Shown piece after piece: positions 7,960 to 15,745 of a DNA stretch of 64,000 nucleotides. Position numbers and translations under genes: made by a program. Position 1 is the stretch's first letter. Each line of letters opens with the position of its first letter. Below the pieces are notes generated by a model. That model ran no database searches and was not told the DNA's origin. It saw only the letters and a list, made by a program, of their open reading frames with translations. Origin of the DNA: Palsa-506 sp963836355. GTDB taxonomy: Bacteria > Actinomycetota > Actinomycetes > Streptosporangiales > Streptosporangiaceae. The stretch lies in contig CAWIJO010000007.1 of assembly GCA_963836355.1 (NCBI GenBank), positions 124,001 to 188,000 of the forward strand, written 5' to 3'.

Positions 7960-9002
7960 GAAGTGCCTTCCTCCTGGTGTTCGCTGGCCGGCGTACGCCG
8001 GCGCAACGCATTGAAGGGTGCGCTCGCCGCTGGCGCGGCGGGGCCGAGCAGACGGCGCAGGCCGCCCTGGATTCCGGTGGGGAAGAGGAGCATGACTCCG
8101 ATCAGCACGACGCCGTAGGCGGCGATCGGGACATTGGAGCTCGCCGCGCTGGACAGGCCGTGGCTGGTGGCCACGTCCTGCACGTAGGTGGGTACCAAGA
8201 CGAGCACGACGCTGCCCCAGACCGCGCCGATCAGGCTGCCGAGACCGCCGAGTATCGCGCCGGTGAGCAGCCCGATGGACAGCGTGAGGGTGAAGGCGCC
8301 GGGCGAGACGATCCCCGACACCGCCGCGAGCAGCGCGCCGCCGAGGCCCGCGCACGCCGAGCTGACCACGAAGGCGAGTACCTGCATCCTGGCCACGTTG
8401 ATCCCGGCCAGCGAGGCGGCGACCTCGTTGTCCCGCAGCGCCCGCCAGCTGCGGCCGATCCTGCTCCGGCCGAGGTTCGCCAGCAGGATCAGCGTGACCA
8501 GCGCGCCGATGCACGCGATCCAGGCCAGCCAGCGGGTCGGCGGGAAGGTCACGCCGAGGAAGGCCGGCGTCGTGACGTTGAAGCCGAGGCCCTGGTCACC
8601 GCCGAGCAGCCCGGAATACTTGTCCGCCAGGGACGGCAGCGCGACGGCGAGCATCAGCGTGGCGCCGGCCAGGTACGGGCCGCGCAGCCGGGCGGCGGCG
8701 ACCCCGACGATCCCGCCGCCCACCGCGCCGGCCACCGCGCCGGCCGCGAAGACCAGCTCGAGCGGCCAGTGCAGGTGCAGGGCGAGCAGCGCGGCGACGT
8801 AGGCGCCGATGGCCATGAACGCGCCGTTGCCCAGCGAGACCTGGCCGCTCAGCCCGATCAGGTAGGTCAGCCCGGCCACGGCGGTCACGTAGGCGGCGAC
8901 CTCGGCGATCTGGAAATCCCGGAACGGGCTCAGCCGGATCGACAGGATCAGCAGCACGACCGCGACTCCCGCCGCGGCGCCGGCGTGGCGGGCCAGGGTC
9001 AT
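7956..9002 (-). CDS. Branched-chain-type ABC transporter permease (LivM-like)
   Basis: A 348-residue integral membrane protein with about nine hydrophobic segments and the permease motif SLGNGAFMAIGAYVAALL near residue 55, plus the cytoplasmic-loop EAA-like region RSWRALRDNEVAASLAGINV that contacts the ATPases. It starts two bases after the livH stop, and its own stop overlaps the substrate-binding protein start (ATGA), so translation is coupled. The C-terminal tail (GGLRRLLGP onward) is hydrophilic and cytoplasmic. Confidence 0.92.
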   Translation of the reverse strand: MTLARHAGAAAGVAVVLLILSIRLSPFRDFQIAEVAAYVTAVAGLTYLIGLSGQVSLGNGAFMAIGAYVAALLALHLHWPLELVFAAGAVAGAVGGGIVGVAAARLRGPYLAGATLMLAVALPSLADKYSGLLGGDQGLGFNVTTPAFLGVTFPPTRWLAWIACIGALVTLILLANLGRSRIGRSWRALRDNEVAASLAGINVARMQVLAFVVSSACAGLGGALLAAVSGIVSPGAFTLTLSIGLLTGAILGGLGSLIGAVWGSVVLVLVPTYVQDVATSHGLSSAASSNVPIAAYGVVLIGVMLLFPTGIQGGLRRLLGPAAPAASAPFNALRRRTPASEHQEEGTS

Positions 9003-9004
9003 GA

Positions 9005-9883
9005 CTACACCTGCCTGGTCGCGGTAGCGGAGAACAGGCCGGACGGCCGGACCATCAGCACCAGTACCAGCGCCACCAGCCCGAGCGGCAGCACCAGGTC
9101 AGCGCCGAGGTAACCGCCGACGTAACTGAGCACTACGCCCAGGATCAGGCCGCCCACGACGGCGCCGACCGGGCTCTCCAGCCCGCCGATCACGGCGGCG
9201 GTGAAGCCGAGCACGAAGATCGAGTCCATGCTGTTCGGGTACAGGAACGTCTGCGGGGTGACCAGCACGCCGGCCAGCGCGCCGATCAGCCCGGCCAGCG
9301 CCCAGCCGAGCGTGAGCACCCGGCCGATCCTGACCCCGAGCAGCCGGGCCACGTTCGGGGCGAACGCCGTGGCGCGCAGCCGCAGGCCGACCGCCGTGAA
9401 CCGGAACGTCGCGGCGAGCAGCAGCGCCGCGGCGAGCACTGCGCCGGCCGTGAACAGGTCGTTCCTGGAGATGCCAAGCGCGGTCGAGCCGAGCGTCAGC
9501 CCGGCGACGGAGTACGCGGGCGGGAACGACTTGAACTGGCCGCCGTAGATGATGCCGGCCAGGCCCTCAAGGAATATCAGCAGGCCGATCGTCACGATCA
9601 CCGCGTTCAGCGGCGGCTTGTTCTCGACCGGCCGGACGACCGTCCGTTCCAGCACGGCACCGAGCACCAGGCCGGCCGCGAGTGCCACGGTGAAGCCCGC
9701 CCAGTAGTTCCCGGTGTGCCTGATGACGATGAATGCGATATAGGTGGTGAACATCGCCATGCCGCCCTGGGAGTAGTTCAGGATCCGGGTACCGCGCCAG
9801 ATCAGCACGAGCGACAGGCCGATCGCGGCATAGATCATGCCGGTCGCGATCCCGCCGAGGGTGAACTCCAGGAACTCCTGCAT
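9005..9883 (-). CDS. Branched-chain-type ABC transporter permease (LivH-like)
   Basis: A 292-residue permease starting MQEFLEFTLGGIATGMIYAA, the usual LivH beginning, with motif NYSQGGMAMFTTYIAF and the ATPase-contact loop LRLRATAFAPNVARLLGVRI. The ATG at 9883 has AGGAAG upstream. A longer reading from 9946 would add 21 residues that lack family character. It is the first membrane subunit after the two ATPase genes and should form the translocation channel with the LivM-like protein. Confidence 0.92.
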   Translation of the reverse strand: MQEFLEFTLGGIATGMIYAAIGLSLVLIWRGTRILNYSQGGMAMFTTYIAFIVIRHTGNYWAGFTVALAAGLVLGAVLERTVVRPVENKPPLNAVIVTIGLLIFLEGLAGIIYGGQFKSFPPAYSVAGLTLGSTALGISRNDLFTAGAVLAAALLLAATFRFTAVGLRLRATAFAPNVARLLGVRIGRVLTLGWALAGLIGALAGVLVTPQTFLYPNSMDSIFVLGFTAAVIGGLESPVGAVVGGLILGVVLSYVGGYLGADLVLPLGLVALVLVLMVRPSGLFSATATRQV

Positions 9884-9911
9884 GCCCAGTCTTCCTGCCT
9901 TCCCGTTCTTC

Positions 9912-10652
9912 CTAGAAGCCCAGATAGTGGCGCCGGAGCCCGACATCGGTGACCAGGTCGGCAGCCTTCGATTCGGCGACGACCTTGCCGAGGTTGAGCA
10001 CGATCCCGGAGTCGGCGATGCTCAGCGCGCTGCGCGCGTTCTGTTCCACCAGCAGGACGGTCAGGCCCGAGTCATCACGCAGTCCGCGGATCAGGTCCAT
10101 CACCTGCGCGACGATCTTGGGCGCCAGCCCGAGCGAAGGCTCGTCCAGCAGCAGCACCCGCGGGCTCGCCATCAGCGCCCTGGCAATGACCAGGATCTGG
10201 CGCTCGCCGCCGGAGAGGGTGCCAGCCGCCCGGTGCCGCCGCTCGGCGAGGATCCGGAAGCGCTGGTAGGTCTCGGCCAGCGCGGCTGCCCGGCTGGCCC
10301 CGCCGCTGCGCAGCAGCCCGCCGAGCCTGAGGTTCTCCTCGACGGTCAGCTCGGTGATCACGCCCTGGCCCTCCGGGACGTGCGCGACCCCGGCCCGCGC
10401 GACCGCCTCAGGCGGGCGCCTGGCCAGGTTCACGCCGTCCACGGTGATCCGGCCCGCGCGGGGCCGGACCAGCCCGGTGATGGTGCGCAGCAGGGTGGAC
10501 TTGCCGGCCCCGTTCGCGCCGAGCACGGCGGTGATCGTGGCGGGCCTGACCAGGATCGAGAGGCCGTCCAGGACCGGAGCTCCGCCGTAGCCGGCCACCA
10601 CGTCCTCGACGGCCAGCGCCGCAGCCTCAGTCATCAGCGGCTGTCCCTTCAC
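9912..10652 (-). CDS. Branched-chain-type ABC transporter ATP-binding protein (LivF-like)
   Basis: A 246-residue ABC ATPase. Walker A is GANGAGKST, the signature LSGGERQ and Walker B VLLLDEPSLGLAP, with the LivF-type ending NLGKVVAESKAADLV. The GTG at 10652 overlaps the livG stop (GTGA), so this start is preferred; an ATG at 10634 is an alternative that would trim six residues. It pairs with the LivG-like subunit to power the transporter. Confidence 0.93.
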   Translation of the reverse strand: MKGQPLMTEAAALAVEDVVAGYGGAPVLDGLSILVRPATITAVLGANGAGKSTLLRTITGLVRPRAGRITVDGVNLARRPPEAVARAGVAHVPEGQGVITELTVEENLRLGGLLRSGGASRAAALAETYQRFRILAERRHRAAGTLSGGERQILVIARALMASPRVLLLDEPSLGLAPKIVAQVMDLIRGLRDDSGLTVLLVEQNARSALSIADSGIVLNLGKVVAESKAADLVTDVGLRRHYLGF

Positions 10653-11503
10653 TGGGCGGTCCCTGCACTGGGCCGGTCCCGGGTTTCCGGCTTGGCGACT
10701 TCATCCCCCAGGTAAGCGGCGGTCACGGCGGGGTCCGCCTGCACCTGATCCGGGGTGCCGGCCGAGATCACCTTGCCGAAATCCAGCACGGTGATCGTGT
10801 CGCAAACGGACATCATCAGGTCCATCCGGTGCTCGATCACCACTACCGAGGCGTCGGCGGCGAGTTTCTCGATCACGTCGCCGAGCTCGGGCAGCTCGTT
10901 CTCGGACAGGCCGCTGGCAGGCTCGTCCAGCAGCAGCAGGCGGGGACTGGCGACCAGGGCGCGGGCCAGCGCGATCCGCTTTCTGATGCCGTATGCCAGC
11001 GTGCCCGGCATGCTGTCGGCGTAGTCGGCCGCGCCGACCAGGTCGAGCGCGTCCATCGACTTGCGCCTGAGCATCCGCTCGTCCCGGTCCGACCAATGCA
11101 GGCCGAGCATCGCGGACCAGAACCCGGCGCGCGAGTGGCTGGTCGCCCCGACCATGACGTTCTCCACCGCGGACAGTCCGTCGAACAGGCCGACGCCCTG
11201 CAGCGTGCGGGCGATGCCGAGGCCGGCCAGCCGGTGCGGTCGGAGCCGGGTGAGCTCGCTGCCGTCGAACATGATCTGGCCGGAGTCCGGGCGGACCAGC
11301 CCGCACAGCACGTTGAGCAGCGTGGTCTTGCCGGCCCCGTTCGGGCCGATGATCCCGGTAACCTGGCGCGGGACGGCAGTCAGCGATACGTCATCGAGCG
11401 CCGTCAGGCCGCCGAACCGCACGGTGACGCCCCGGACTTCCAGGGCTCCCGGCGCGGGCGACGACGGCCGCATCCGCGGTACCCCAGATGAACCAGCATT
11501 CAT
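10649..11503 (-). CDS. Branched-chain-type ABC transporter ATP-binding protein (LivG-like)
   Basis: A 284-residue ABC ATPase and first gene of the liv operon. Walker A is GPNGAGKTT, and Walker B is LLLLDEPASGLSENE. The signature is LAYGIRKRIALARAL, a divergent LSGGQ as often seen in LivG. The N-terminal 18 residues are extra and rich in Pro and Ser. A 14-base perfect palindrome lies 41-54 bases upstream of its ATG and is a candidate operator for the whole operon. Confidence 0.92.
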   Translation of the reverse strand: MNAGSSGVPRMRPSSPAPGALEVRGVTVRFGGLTALDDVSLTAVPRQVTGIIGPNGAGKTTLLNVLCGLVRPDSGQIMFDGSELTRLRPHRLAGLGIARTLQGVGLFDGLSAVENVMVGATSHSRAGFWSAMLGLHWSDRDERMLRRKSMDALDLVGAADYADSMPGTLAYGIRKRIALARALVASPRLLLLDEPASGLSENELPELGDVIEKLAADASVVVIEHRMDLMMSVCDTITVLDFGKVISAGTPDQVQADPAVTAAYLGDEVAKPETRDRPSAGTAQ

Positions 11504-11543
11504 CGGGCCAACCCTTGTTAGAAGGCTCGTACCTGCCGCGTGG

Positions 11544-11557
11544 TGAACCTAGGTTCA
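11544..11557. promoter_or_regulatory. Perfect 14-base palindrome TGAACCTAGGTTCA, candidate operator of liv operon
   Basis: TGAACCT (11544-11550) meets its reverse complement AGGTTCA (11551-11557) with no spacer. It lies 41-54 bases upstream of livG on the promoter side and beyond the stop of the SDR gene. Reading the minus strand, a TTCACC-like -35 lies in its right arm and a TCTAAC-like -10 follows about 19 bases later, so a bound dimer would block the polymerase. The cognate protein is unknown; the TetR gene further down is one candidate. Confidence 0.55.
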
Positions 11558-11636
11558 TCGCATCGTGGCGTCGTCGCAAGCCCTATACGGCAGTCGGCCC
11601 GTTTCGTGGCCAAACCGATACCAGGAGCATGAGCTG

Positions 11637-12476
11637 CTATTCCGGCACGTGGTCCCGCCAGCTGTGCGCCGGGGCGAAGCCGAGTACCTTCCTGGCGCGG
11701 TCGATGGACAGCAAGGTAGCCGTCCCGCCGAGCTCGCCGCGCAGTTCAGTCGCGGGGAAGACCTCGCGCATCAGGTCTGCCGACGGGCGGGTCATCACGG
11801 TGTCGGCGGCGGCGATGATGAAGCTGGAGCTGCCCTCGGCCGGCCCGTCGAGCGCGAGCCTGCACGCCGCGGCCGCGTCCCGCTCGTCGATGTAGCCCCA
11901 CAGGTTCCATTTCCGCAGCTGCGGATCCGGCCAGTACGACGGGAACTCGGCGTACTCGCGCGGCCCCAGGATGTTCGAGAAGCGAAGCGCGACGAACGGG
12001 ATGCCGGACCACTGCGCGATGTGCCCGGCGGTCACCTCGCTCGCCACCTTGGACAGCGCGTAAGTGGTAGTCGGCACGGGATAGTGGTCCTCGTCGACCG
12101 GGGCGTAGCGCGGCGGCTGGTCGAACGGCAGGCCGAGCGTGGTCTCGCTGGACGCCCAGACCACCCGGTCAAGGTGCAGCTGCGCCGCGGCCATGAACAC
12201 GTTGAAGTTCATGGCCATGTTCGCGTTGAAGGTTACCGCCGGGGTGCGGATGCCAGGTGCCGGGATGTTGGCCAGATGGATCACCGCATCGGCGCCCTGC
12301 AGCGCTTCCAGCGTCTGGCCGAAGTCGGTGAGGTCGGCCCGCAGCACCGGGATGCCCGGGCCGCCGGCCGGCGCCACCAGGTCGGTGGCCAGCACGTGGT
12401 GGCCGTGCTCTAGCAGGTCCGCCAGCACGGCGCGGCCTGCCTTGCCGCTCGCTCCGGTGACGCAGATCCTCGCCAT
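11637..12476 (-). CDS. NAD(P)-dependent epimerase/dehydratase (extended SDR)
   Basis: A 279-residue Rossmann enzyme. The nucleotide-binding motif VTGASGKAGRAVLADLL is at the N-terminus, and the catalytic region is SSETTLG then YALSKVASE (YxxxK) at about residue 140. The ATG at 12476 has GGGAGA seven bases upstream. The family interconverts or dehydrates sugars or reduces carbonyls; the specific substrate is not readable. It ends just before the divergent liv promoter region and follows the membrane protein gene on the same strand by 19 bases, so the two may be co-transcribed. Confidence 0.85.
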   Translation of the reverse strand: MARICVTGASGKAGRAVLADLLEHGHHVLATDLVAPAGGPGIPVLRADLTDFGQTLEALQGADAVIHLANIPAPGIRTPAVTFNANMAMNFNVFMAAAQLHLDRVVWASSETTLGLPFDQPPRYAPVDEDHYPVPTTTYALSKVASEVTAGHIAQWSGIPFVALRFSNILGPREYAEFPSYWPDPQLRKWNLWGYIDERDAAAACRLALDGPAEGSSSFIIAAADTVMTRPSADLMREVFPATELRGELGGTATLLSIDRARKVLGFAPAHSWRDHVPE

Positions 12477-12495
12477 GGAATTCTCCCGTCCGTGG

Positions 12496-13764
12496 TCAGG
12501 GCGCCTGGGGCCCAAGCAGCCCGAGCGGGCTCGGCGCGGCGAACTCGATCCGGAGGGCAACCCGGCCATTGGCAAGCCGCAACGTCTGGGTGCGCGCGGC
12601 CAGGTAGGGACCTTGCTGACCATGCACGTAGGCAAGCATCGGCCGCAAGAAGGCGGCGTTATCCGGGCCGGCGGCGGTATCGGCCGCCGCCAGCTCGGCG
12701 GACCGGATCGGGCTCGCGCTGGCGCCTGGATCGGGCGAGCCGAGCGCCACGATCTGCACTGGCTGCAGCGCGGCCATCCCGGCGATCGTGACCAGCAGCC
12801 GGGAGTCGACCGCTCCGGCGGAGAGCTGACGCAATACCTTGGCAGCGGCCTCGATGCGGTTGCTCCGCGCCAGCTGGATCCCCGAAGCCCGCCGGGCGGT
12901 CAGGTCCGCGCTGAGCACGGACCGGTAGGCGACCGCCCCGTGCGGCGCGATGGCCCGGACCTCGATCCGCAGGTATCCGGTGCCGAAGCTAGCTATCAGC
13001 GCGGGAGCATAGGCAGATTCGAGACGGTCACCGAACTGCCTGCGCAGGCTCGGGGTCGCGACGATCACGGCGGACCGCAACAGATCGCGTGCCCGCTTGC
13101 CCAGGATCAGCAGGTTAGCGACCGGTATCCCGTCGACCCTGAGCGCAGCGCACATCGAACGATCGCAGGACACGACGACCCTGCGGCTGACTTGCCTCGA
13201 CACCCACAAAGCCGCCTGGTGCCTGGCCTCAGCCTCGATCCGGAATGCCTGGCTGGCGGTACCATCGGGGCTGGTCTTCGCCGCGGCATGGGAAAGCAGG
13301 GCGTGCATCGTCACCCCGGCGGCCAGCATCAAGACGACCGCCGCGAGCAAGCCGGCCAGCAGCCTCCGGCGCCTGGCCAGGGCATTCCACCGGCGGCCCG
13401 GCAGCCGCTCCGGCGGCCGCCCCGGCGGCCGGGGACCGGGCTGGCCGGCATCGTCCGCGGGCGGGTAATCCTGCCACGGGCCGCCATTCCGGCCGGCCGG
13501 CGCCGGGACATCGCTATCCGGCACGCCTGGTCCTGCCTGCCCCGGTGGCAGCCGGATGGCCGGCTGCGGCGCCGTCGGCATCTCGTCGGCACCCGGGACA
13601 TGCGGCGGCAGCGGCCGTTGCCTGGCCGCCGGCGCGGCCGGCGGTGCCAGCGGCCTCGGCCCGGCCGGCGGTGCCGGCGGTCTCGGCCGGGCCGGCGGTG
13701 CCGATATCGCGCTGGCCCCAGGCACGCGCCGCGGCAATGCCGGGCTACGGCTGTTTTCTTCCAT
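12496..13764 (-). CDS. Single-pass membrane protein with Pro-rich cytoplasmic N-terminus
   Basis: A 422-residue protein of unknown function. Residues 1-130 are Pro/Ala/Arg-rich and disordered-looking. One transmembrane helix follows at about 135-158 (LLAGLLAAVVLMLAAGVTM). The remaining 260 residues would be outside the cell and include a Cys pair region (VSCDRSMCAAL) that could form a disulphide. The ATG at 13764 is preceded by a GGGGGG tract as ribosome-binding site. The layout resembles actinobacterial secreted-domain proteins tethered to the membrane. No catalytic motif is evident. It is divergent from the exopolysaccharide operon, so a role in the envelope is plausible but unproven. Confidence 0.7.
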   Translation of the reverse strand: MEENSRSPALPRRVPGASAISAPPARPRPPAPPAGPRPLAPPAAPAARQRPLPPHVPGADEMPTAPQPAIRLPPGQAGPGVPDSDVPAPAGRNGGPWQDYPPADDAGQPGPRPPGRPPERLPGRRWNALARRRRLLAGLLAAVVLMLAAGVTMHALLSHAAAKTSPDGTASQAFRIEAEARHQAALWVSRQVSRRVVVSCDRSMCAALRVDGIPVANLLILGKRARDLLRSAVIVATPSLRRQFGDRLESAYAPALIASFGTGYLRIEVRAIAPHGAVAYRSVLSADLTARRASGIQLARSNRIEAAAKVLRQLSAGAVDSRLLVTIAGMAALQPVQIVALGSPDPGASASPIRSAELAAADTAAGPDNAAFLRPMLAYVHGQQGPYLAARTQTLRLANGRVALRIEFAAPSPLGLLGPQAP

Positions 13765-14113
13765 GGGCGAACCCCCCGGGTGCGCGTGCGGGGTTACGCG
13801 GTACCCAGAAGACAGCGCAGCACACGATCGGACGGTAATCAACCGAATCCAGACGCAACTACGTAACGGTCTGAGCCTGCTCCCCCGGCGCCCGGCCCGC
13901 GACCGGTGCGGGGACAGTTACCAGCAATAACTCGTGTCCGGCGGAGATTCAGCAAACGGCCCCCCAGGCGGAGAACCGGACAGTACCTTTTGGTATGCGG
14001 TGTTACGGTTCTGAGGGGTGTCGCCACGGCAGGTAACGTCGCCAGTACATAACGCGGGCTGCGGGGGGTGGCCGACGGCCCCTGAGTCCCCTGGACGCGG
14101 GCAGGTGCGACCA
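13765..14113. other. Divergent promoter region, no gene seen
   Basis: A 349-base region between the membrane protein gene (minus) and the exopolysaccharide operon (plus). It is locally less GC-rich around 13910-14020. It holds an inverted repeat AGTTA (13916-13920) / TAACT (13928-13932), extendable with GGAC and GTCC outside, and a small TACC-TTTT-GGTA dyad near 13985. These could be operators or a leader hairpin for the plus-strand operon. An alternative start of the operon's first gene at GTG 14018 lies in this region. Confidence 0.45.
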
Positions 14114-15745
14114 ATGGAGCACGGCACAACGACCGGCCGGAACGTACTTCCGCCGCCGGAGTCGGCCGGCACGCCGAATTGGCACGACCAGCCAGATTCC
14201 GCGGGGACTGCCTCGTCGCGCTGGCAGGAGCGGGTAACCAGGCCGCATGTCTTCTCCTGCTGGCCGCTGCTCGCCGTACTTGTCGTTCAGGCGCTGCTTT
14301 CGCTCCGCCTGGTCCGGGCCGACACGGCGTTCCAGGATGAGGCACTGTACCTGTGGGCCGGGCACCAGGAGTGGGCGCACTGGCTGCACGGTGCCGCTAT
14401 CCCGCCGTTCCCGGTCTACTTCTCCGGAGCGCCGGTCATCTACCCGCCGATTGGCGCCCTAGCCGACAGCATCGGCGGCCTGGCCGCAGCCCGGATCCTC
14501 TCCCTGATCTTCATGCTTGGCGCGACAGCATTGCTGTGGGGTACCACCGGGCGGCTGTTCGGGCGGCGGGCCGCGTTGTTTGCCGCCGCGCTGTTCGCAG
14601 TCCTCGGTCCGACGCTGCACATCGGGACGTTCGCCACCTACGACGCCATGTCGCTGTTCCTTGTCGCGCTCGCAGCATGGCTCGCGGTGCGCGCCGGAGA
14701 CCGGAGGGACGCGACCGGCTTGATGGTTGCGGCCGGCGTCGCGCTGGCGCTGGCCAACGCCGCGGCGTACACGTCTGCGCTGTTTGACCCGGTCGTCCTC
14801 GTGCTTGCCGCGCTCACCGCCTACCCGAAGCCCGGCGGGAAATCGGCGATCGGGCGCAGCGCGACCCTGCTGACCGTCACCGCTGCGCTCCTGGGAGCGG
14901 GCGTGCTGATTGGCGGCAGCTCCTACGTCACCGGAATCACTCAGACAACGCTGGCGCGGGTTGCCGGTACGGACTCGGCGCTCACGGTGCTCGCCGATTC
15001 CTGGTCGTGGACTGGACTAGTAACGGTTGCCGCCGTATGCGGCGTGGCCATCAGCTGGAGCCGTCAGCGCGGAGCGGCGCAGACCTGGCTGCTGGCCCTG
15101 CTGGCCAGTGCGGCACTGCTCGCGCCGCTTGAGCAGGCGAGCCTGCACACTATTGCCTCGCTGAACAAGCACGTGGACATAGGCGCCTGGTTTGCTGCCA
15201 TCGCCGCGGGATACGCGGTTGACAAGCTCATCGTGGCCGCAGCCGCGGGGCGCATGCGGGCCATCACGAGCGGGGCCTGCGTGGTCGCGCTCGTATTTCC
15301 GGCCTCGCTCGGGGCCAGTCAGTCGAGGGCGTTTGCTACCGCCTGGCCCAATTCAGCTACCTTCACCGCGATATTCCGCCCGCTGGTGCAGCACGGCAGC
15401 GGGCGCCTGCTGGTCGAGGATCCATCCATCGCGGCGTACTACCTGCGGGCCGGCAGCCATTGGGAGCGATGGTCGAGCACCAGGAACATCGTCTTGCCGT
15501 CAGGGGTTAGCACCGGCGGTCCGGCCAAGGCCGCAGGGGTCGTCGGCCCAGGCAACCCGAGTGCCTTCGCCCAGTTCATCGCCCACGGCTATTTCACCCT
15601 GGTGGCGCTGAACTTCGCGGACACGACAGCGCTGGACCACGGCATCGCGGCTGATCTTCGTAAGAACCGTCATTACCACATCATCCAGGTCGTGCCTTAC
15701 GGCACGGGCACGTACGTGATCTTTCAATACGAGCATCGCCTGTGA
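14114..15745 (+). CDS. GT-C type membrane glycosyltransferase (GT39/ArnT-like)
   Basis: About 543 residues with roughly ten transmembrane segments. After a hydrophilic N-terminus (about 45 residues) the first helix leads to the external-loop motif FQDEALYLWAGHQEW, with the Asp-Glu pair that marks GT-C polyprenyl-phosphate-sugar transferases of the PMT_2/ArnT group, and a second loop GAPVIYPPIGALADSIGG. It would transfer a sugar from a lipid carrier on the outer face of the membrane. The start is uncertain: ATG 14114 is chosen, and GTG 14018 would add 32 residues. The stop overlaps the start of the cellulose-synthase-like gene (GTGA), so the two are coupled. Confidence 0.75.
   Translation: MEHGTTTGRNVLPPPESAGTPNWHDQPDSAGTASSRWQERVTRPHVFSCWPLLAVLVVQALLSLRLVRADTAFQDEALYLWAGHQEWAHWLHGAAIPPFPVYFSGAPVIYPPIGALADSIGGLAAARILSLIFMLGATALLWGTTGRLFGRRAALFAAALFAVLGPTLHIGTFATYDAMSLFLVALAAWLAVRAGDRRDATGLMVAAGVALALANAAAYTSALFDPVVLVLAALTAYPKPGGKSAIGRSATLLTVTAALLGAGVLIGGSSYVTGITQTTLARVAGTDSALTVLADSWSWTGLVTVAAVCGVAISWSRQRGAAQTWLLALLASAALLAPLEQASLHTIASLNKHVDIGAWFAAIAAGYAVDKLIVAAAAGRMRAITSGACVVALVFPASLGASQSRAFATAWPNSATFTAIFRPLVQHGSGRLLVEDPSIAAYYLRAGSHWERWSSTRNIVLPSGVSTGGPAKAAGVVGPGNPSAFAQFIAHGYFTLVALNFADTTALDHGIAADLRKNRHYHIIQVVPYGTGTYVIFQYEHRL

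Noticed and set aside
8000..9113. Long plus-strand open frame opposite the LivM-like permease gene
   Set aside because: The minus strand has a clear permease with membrane segments; the plus frame is Arg/Ala/Gly-rich shadow sequence.
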